A stretch of 64,000 nucleotides of DNA from DASUPK01 sp963724665. GTDB lineage: Bacteria; Actinomycetota; Thermoleophilia; Solirubrobacterales; 70-9. How positions within the stretch are numbered: the first letter of the stretch is position 1; each line of letters begins with the position of its first letter. The notes beneath the pieces were generated by a model. It searched no databases and had not been told where the DNA came from. It saw only the letters and a list, made by a program, of their open reading frames with translations. The position numbers and the translations under genes are program-made. The DNA lies in contig CAVRVH010000012.1 of assembly GCA_963724665.1 (NCBI GenBank), forward strand, positions 806,001-870,000, read 5' to 3'. This document shows, piece by piece, positions 62,705 through 64,000 of this stretch.

Positions 62705-63427
62705 ATGGCACAGGGCCGAACCACACTCAAGGTCTCACCGCGCGACACCTTCGGGACGCGGGCCACGCGACGCCTTCGCAAGGACGGCATGGTCCCCGGC
62801 GTCGTCTACGGACAGGGCGGCGACGCCCGGCCCTTCCAGGTGCCGTCGCGCGAGCTTCGCAACGTCCTCCAAGAGGGACAGACGCTGCTCGATCTCGAGC
62901 TCGAAGGCTCCGCCGCTGTCCCGGTGGTGATCAAGGAGCAGCAGCATCACCCGGTTCGCGGTGAGGTCACGCATCTTGACTTTCTCGAGGTGCGCCTCGA
63001 CGAGGAGATCCAGGCCGAGGTGGCGATCGAGCTCGAGGGCGCCGACAATGCACCCGGAGTCCGCGAGGGCGGCGTGCTGGAGCACGTCACCCGCGAGATC
63101 ACCGTCGAGGCCCTGCCGACCGCAATACCCGAGCAGATCACCGTCGACGTCTCCGCCATGGAGATCAACGACACGATCAATCTTGCCTCCGTCTCCATCC
63201 CCAGCGGCGTCAAGCTGATGGCCGAGGAGCCGGAGGAGATCACCATCGCCACCCTGAGCCCGCCTCGCGTCGAGGAGGAGCCCGAGCCCGAACTCGAGGA
63301 GGAGGCCGAGCTCGTCGGCGAGGGCGAGGAGGCCCCCGAGGGCGAGGAGGGCGCCGAGGGCGAGGCACCTGCCGAGGGCGAGGCCGCCGAGGGCGAGGGC
63401 GGCGGCGAGGACTCCGGCGGCGAGTAG
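62705..63427 (+). CDS. rplY: 50S ribosomal protein L25 (general stress protein Ctc type)
   Basis: This 240-residue protein has an L25 N-terminal domain that binds 5S rRNA (TLKVSPRDTFGTRATRRLRK, DGMVPGVVYGQGGDARPF), a TL5/CTC beta domain (VRGEVTHLDFLEVRLDEEIQ) and a long Glu/Gly/Ala-rich acidic tail from about residue 185. The tail makes it longer than typical members (about 200). The ATG lies 6 nt after TAGCTT. A hairpin element shared with hsp20 lies just upstream, which may place both under one stress-linked control. Confidence 0.93.
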   Translation: MAQGRTTLKVSPRDTFGTRATRRLRKDGMVPGVVYGQGGDARPFQVPSRELRNVLQEGQTLLDLELEGSAAVPVVIKEQQHHPVRGEVTHLDFLEVRLDEEIQAEVAIELEGADNAPGVREGGVLEHVTREITVEALPTAIPEQITVDVSAMEINDTINLASVSIPSGVKLMAEEPEEITIATLSPPRVEEEPEPELEEEAELVGEGEEAPEGEEGAEGEAPAEGEAAEGEGGGEDSGGE

Positions 63428-63729
63428 TGGGCTTCCTGGATCGCCTCTTCGGGCGGTGGCGCGGGTCATCCGGATCCTGGACGCAGAGCGATCCTTCTCA
63501 GCCCATCCAGCCACCTCCTACCGACACAGGTAGCGGCCAGGGCGAATCGCATCACCATGGCGGGCAGGATCAGCCCGGGCAGCAGGGGGACCCCGGTCAG
63601 GCTCCCCAGGATCCAGGCGTCGGAGACGCCGGCGGCAGTGGAGATTCCGGCGGTGGCGGCGACTCCGGCGGTGGTGGAGGCGACGGCGGTGGCGGAGGCG
63701 ATGGCGGCGGAGGCGGAGGCGGGGATTAG
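63427..63729 (+). CDS. Small Gly/Gln-rich protein, unknown function
   Basis: A 100-residue frame begins at a GTG that shares its first G with the rplY stop codon (TAGTG), so it is translationally coupled. It opens MGFLDRLFGRWRGSSGSW, a plausible amphipathic segment, then becomes Pro/Gln/His-rich and finally Gly/Asp-rich. The low-complexity tail is typical of disordered proteins in high-GC actinobacteria. The pth frame begins inside its last 29 bases. No family is recognised. Confidence 0.55.
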   Translation: MGFLDRLFGRWRGSSGSWTQSDPSQPIQPPPTDTGSGQGESHHHGGQDQPGQQGDPGQAPQDPGVGDAGGSGDSGGGGDSGGGGGDGGGGGDGGGGGGGD

Positions 63730-64000
63730 CCGCTGGCCGCTGCGGCGCCGGAGGGAACCGAGCGGCCGAGCCGACGCCCTGATCGTCGGGCTTGGCAATC
63801 CGGGGGACCGCTACGCGGGGACGCGCCACAACCTTGGTTTCCGGGTCGCGGAGGAGCTCTCTCGGCGCTGGGATCTACCCAAGCCGCGCAAGCGATACGG
63901 CGCACTGCTCGCCGAGGGACGAACGGGGCCAGGCGGCCCGCGGGTCGCCGTCCTGCTCCCGCAGACGTTCATGAACGAGTCCGGCGGCGCCGCCGGCCCG
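63701..64000 (+). CDS. pth: Peptidyl-tRNA hydrolase (C-terminal part outside window)
   Basis: One hundred codons of the enzyme are present: LIVGLGNPGDRYAGTRHNLG (about residues 27-46), with the key Asn in GNPG and the catalytic His in RHNLGF, then VAVLLPQTFMNESGGAAG with the conserved Met-Asn. Pth hydrolyses peptidyl-tRNA released by stalled ribosomes. The ATG at 63701 lies within the preceding Gly-rich gene; the homologous region starts only at about residue 26, so CTG 63740 or another start is possible. The rplY-pth order is common in bacteria. Confidence 0.88.
   Translation, partial: MAAEAEAGISRWPLRRRREPSGRADALIVGLGNPGDRYAGTRHNLGFRVAEELSRRWDLPKPRKRYGALLAEGRTGPGGPRVAVLLPQTFMNESGGAAGP

Overview
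This is a high-GC window whose gene set suggests an actinobacterium, probably of the class Thermoleophilia (Solirubrobacterales-like). That placement is an inference from codon use, gene order (metG-tatD-rsmA-ispE, glmU-prs, rplY-pth), Lys/Cys-rich exported-protein tails and many apparently leaderless genes with a TANNNT box 6-9 nt before the start codon. No 16S gene is present to confirm it.

From 1 to about 47.75 kb and from 59.85 to 64 kb the window is dense, ordinary chromosome. 1-5.4 kb holds a TetR-controlled AidB-like acyl-CoA dehydrogenase, a cyclic-nucleotide-binding protein and a heavily frameshifted adenylate-cyclase/ATPase/TPR regulator. 5.4-13 kb has the TCA pair icd-mdh, an exported beta-propeller/RTX-like protein, a winged-helix protein divergent from a D-2-hydroxyacid dehydrogenase, a fatty-acid hydroxylase-like protein and a metallo-beta-lactamase-fold protein. 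13-16.4 kb has Hsp20, Lon and a small membrane protein. 16.5-24 kb has two further TetR genes, a double-hotdog thioesterase, a rhamnosidase-like exported enzyme and an R2-like oxidase fused to an SCP2-like domain, with a near-ideal TetR operator between that oxidase and its divergent regulator. 24-47.7 kb is largely housekeeping: glycyl- and methionyl-tRNA synthetases, a PQQ-type sugar dehydrogenase with three discoidin domains, an LCP ligase, a ROK kinase, rsmI, tatD-rsmA-ispE, a DedA-PAP2 fusion, a PucR regulator, a GH15 enzyme, tRNA-Gln, a GlxA-type regulator with a DJ-1 protein, and glmU-prs.

From 47.76 to about 59.8 kb the character changes. Coding density falls, and gene remnants appear: a lone exported-protein tail, a truncated SnoaL gene, a small gene frameshifted at a GC tract, and two copies of a tRNA 3' end. 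A family of palindromic repeats is confined to this block. Its complete form is two consecutive hairpins (arms ACCGCTGCTTT and AAAGCAGCGGT or AAAGCGGC; loops CCATGC, then TCGTCC). I find it at ten loci, always in the same orientation, and nowhere else in the window. Genes in the block are mostly accessory: a penicillin-acylase-family enzyme, SnoaL-like proteins, an SRPBCC-like pair, a quinone-oxidoreductase-like MDR, a DMT-like membrane protein, a DUF4239-like protein and a universal stress protein. It looks like a decaying or still rearranging island, and the repeat family is the best candidate for an undescribed element.

From 59.85 kb the core chromosome resumes with a lipoprotein, a GDPD-family phosphodiesterase, an AarF/ABC1 kinase, ribosomal protein L25 and the start of peptidyl-tRNA hydrolase. 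A 33-35 nt hairpin-forming element just upstream of rplY also occurs upstream of the hsp20 gene 50 kb away.
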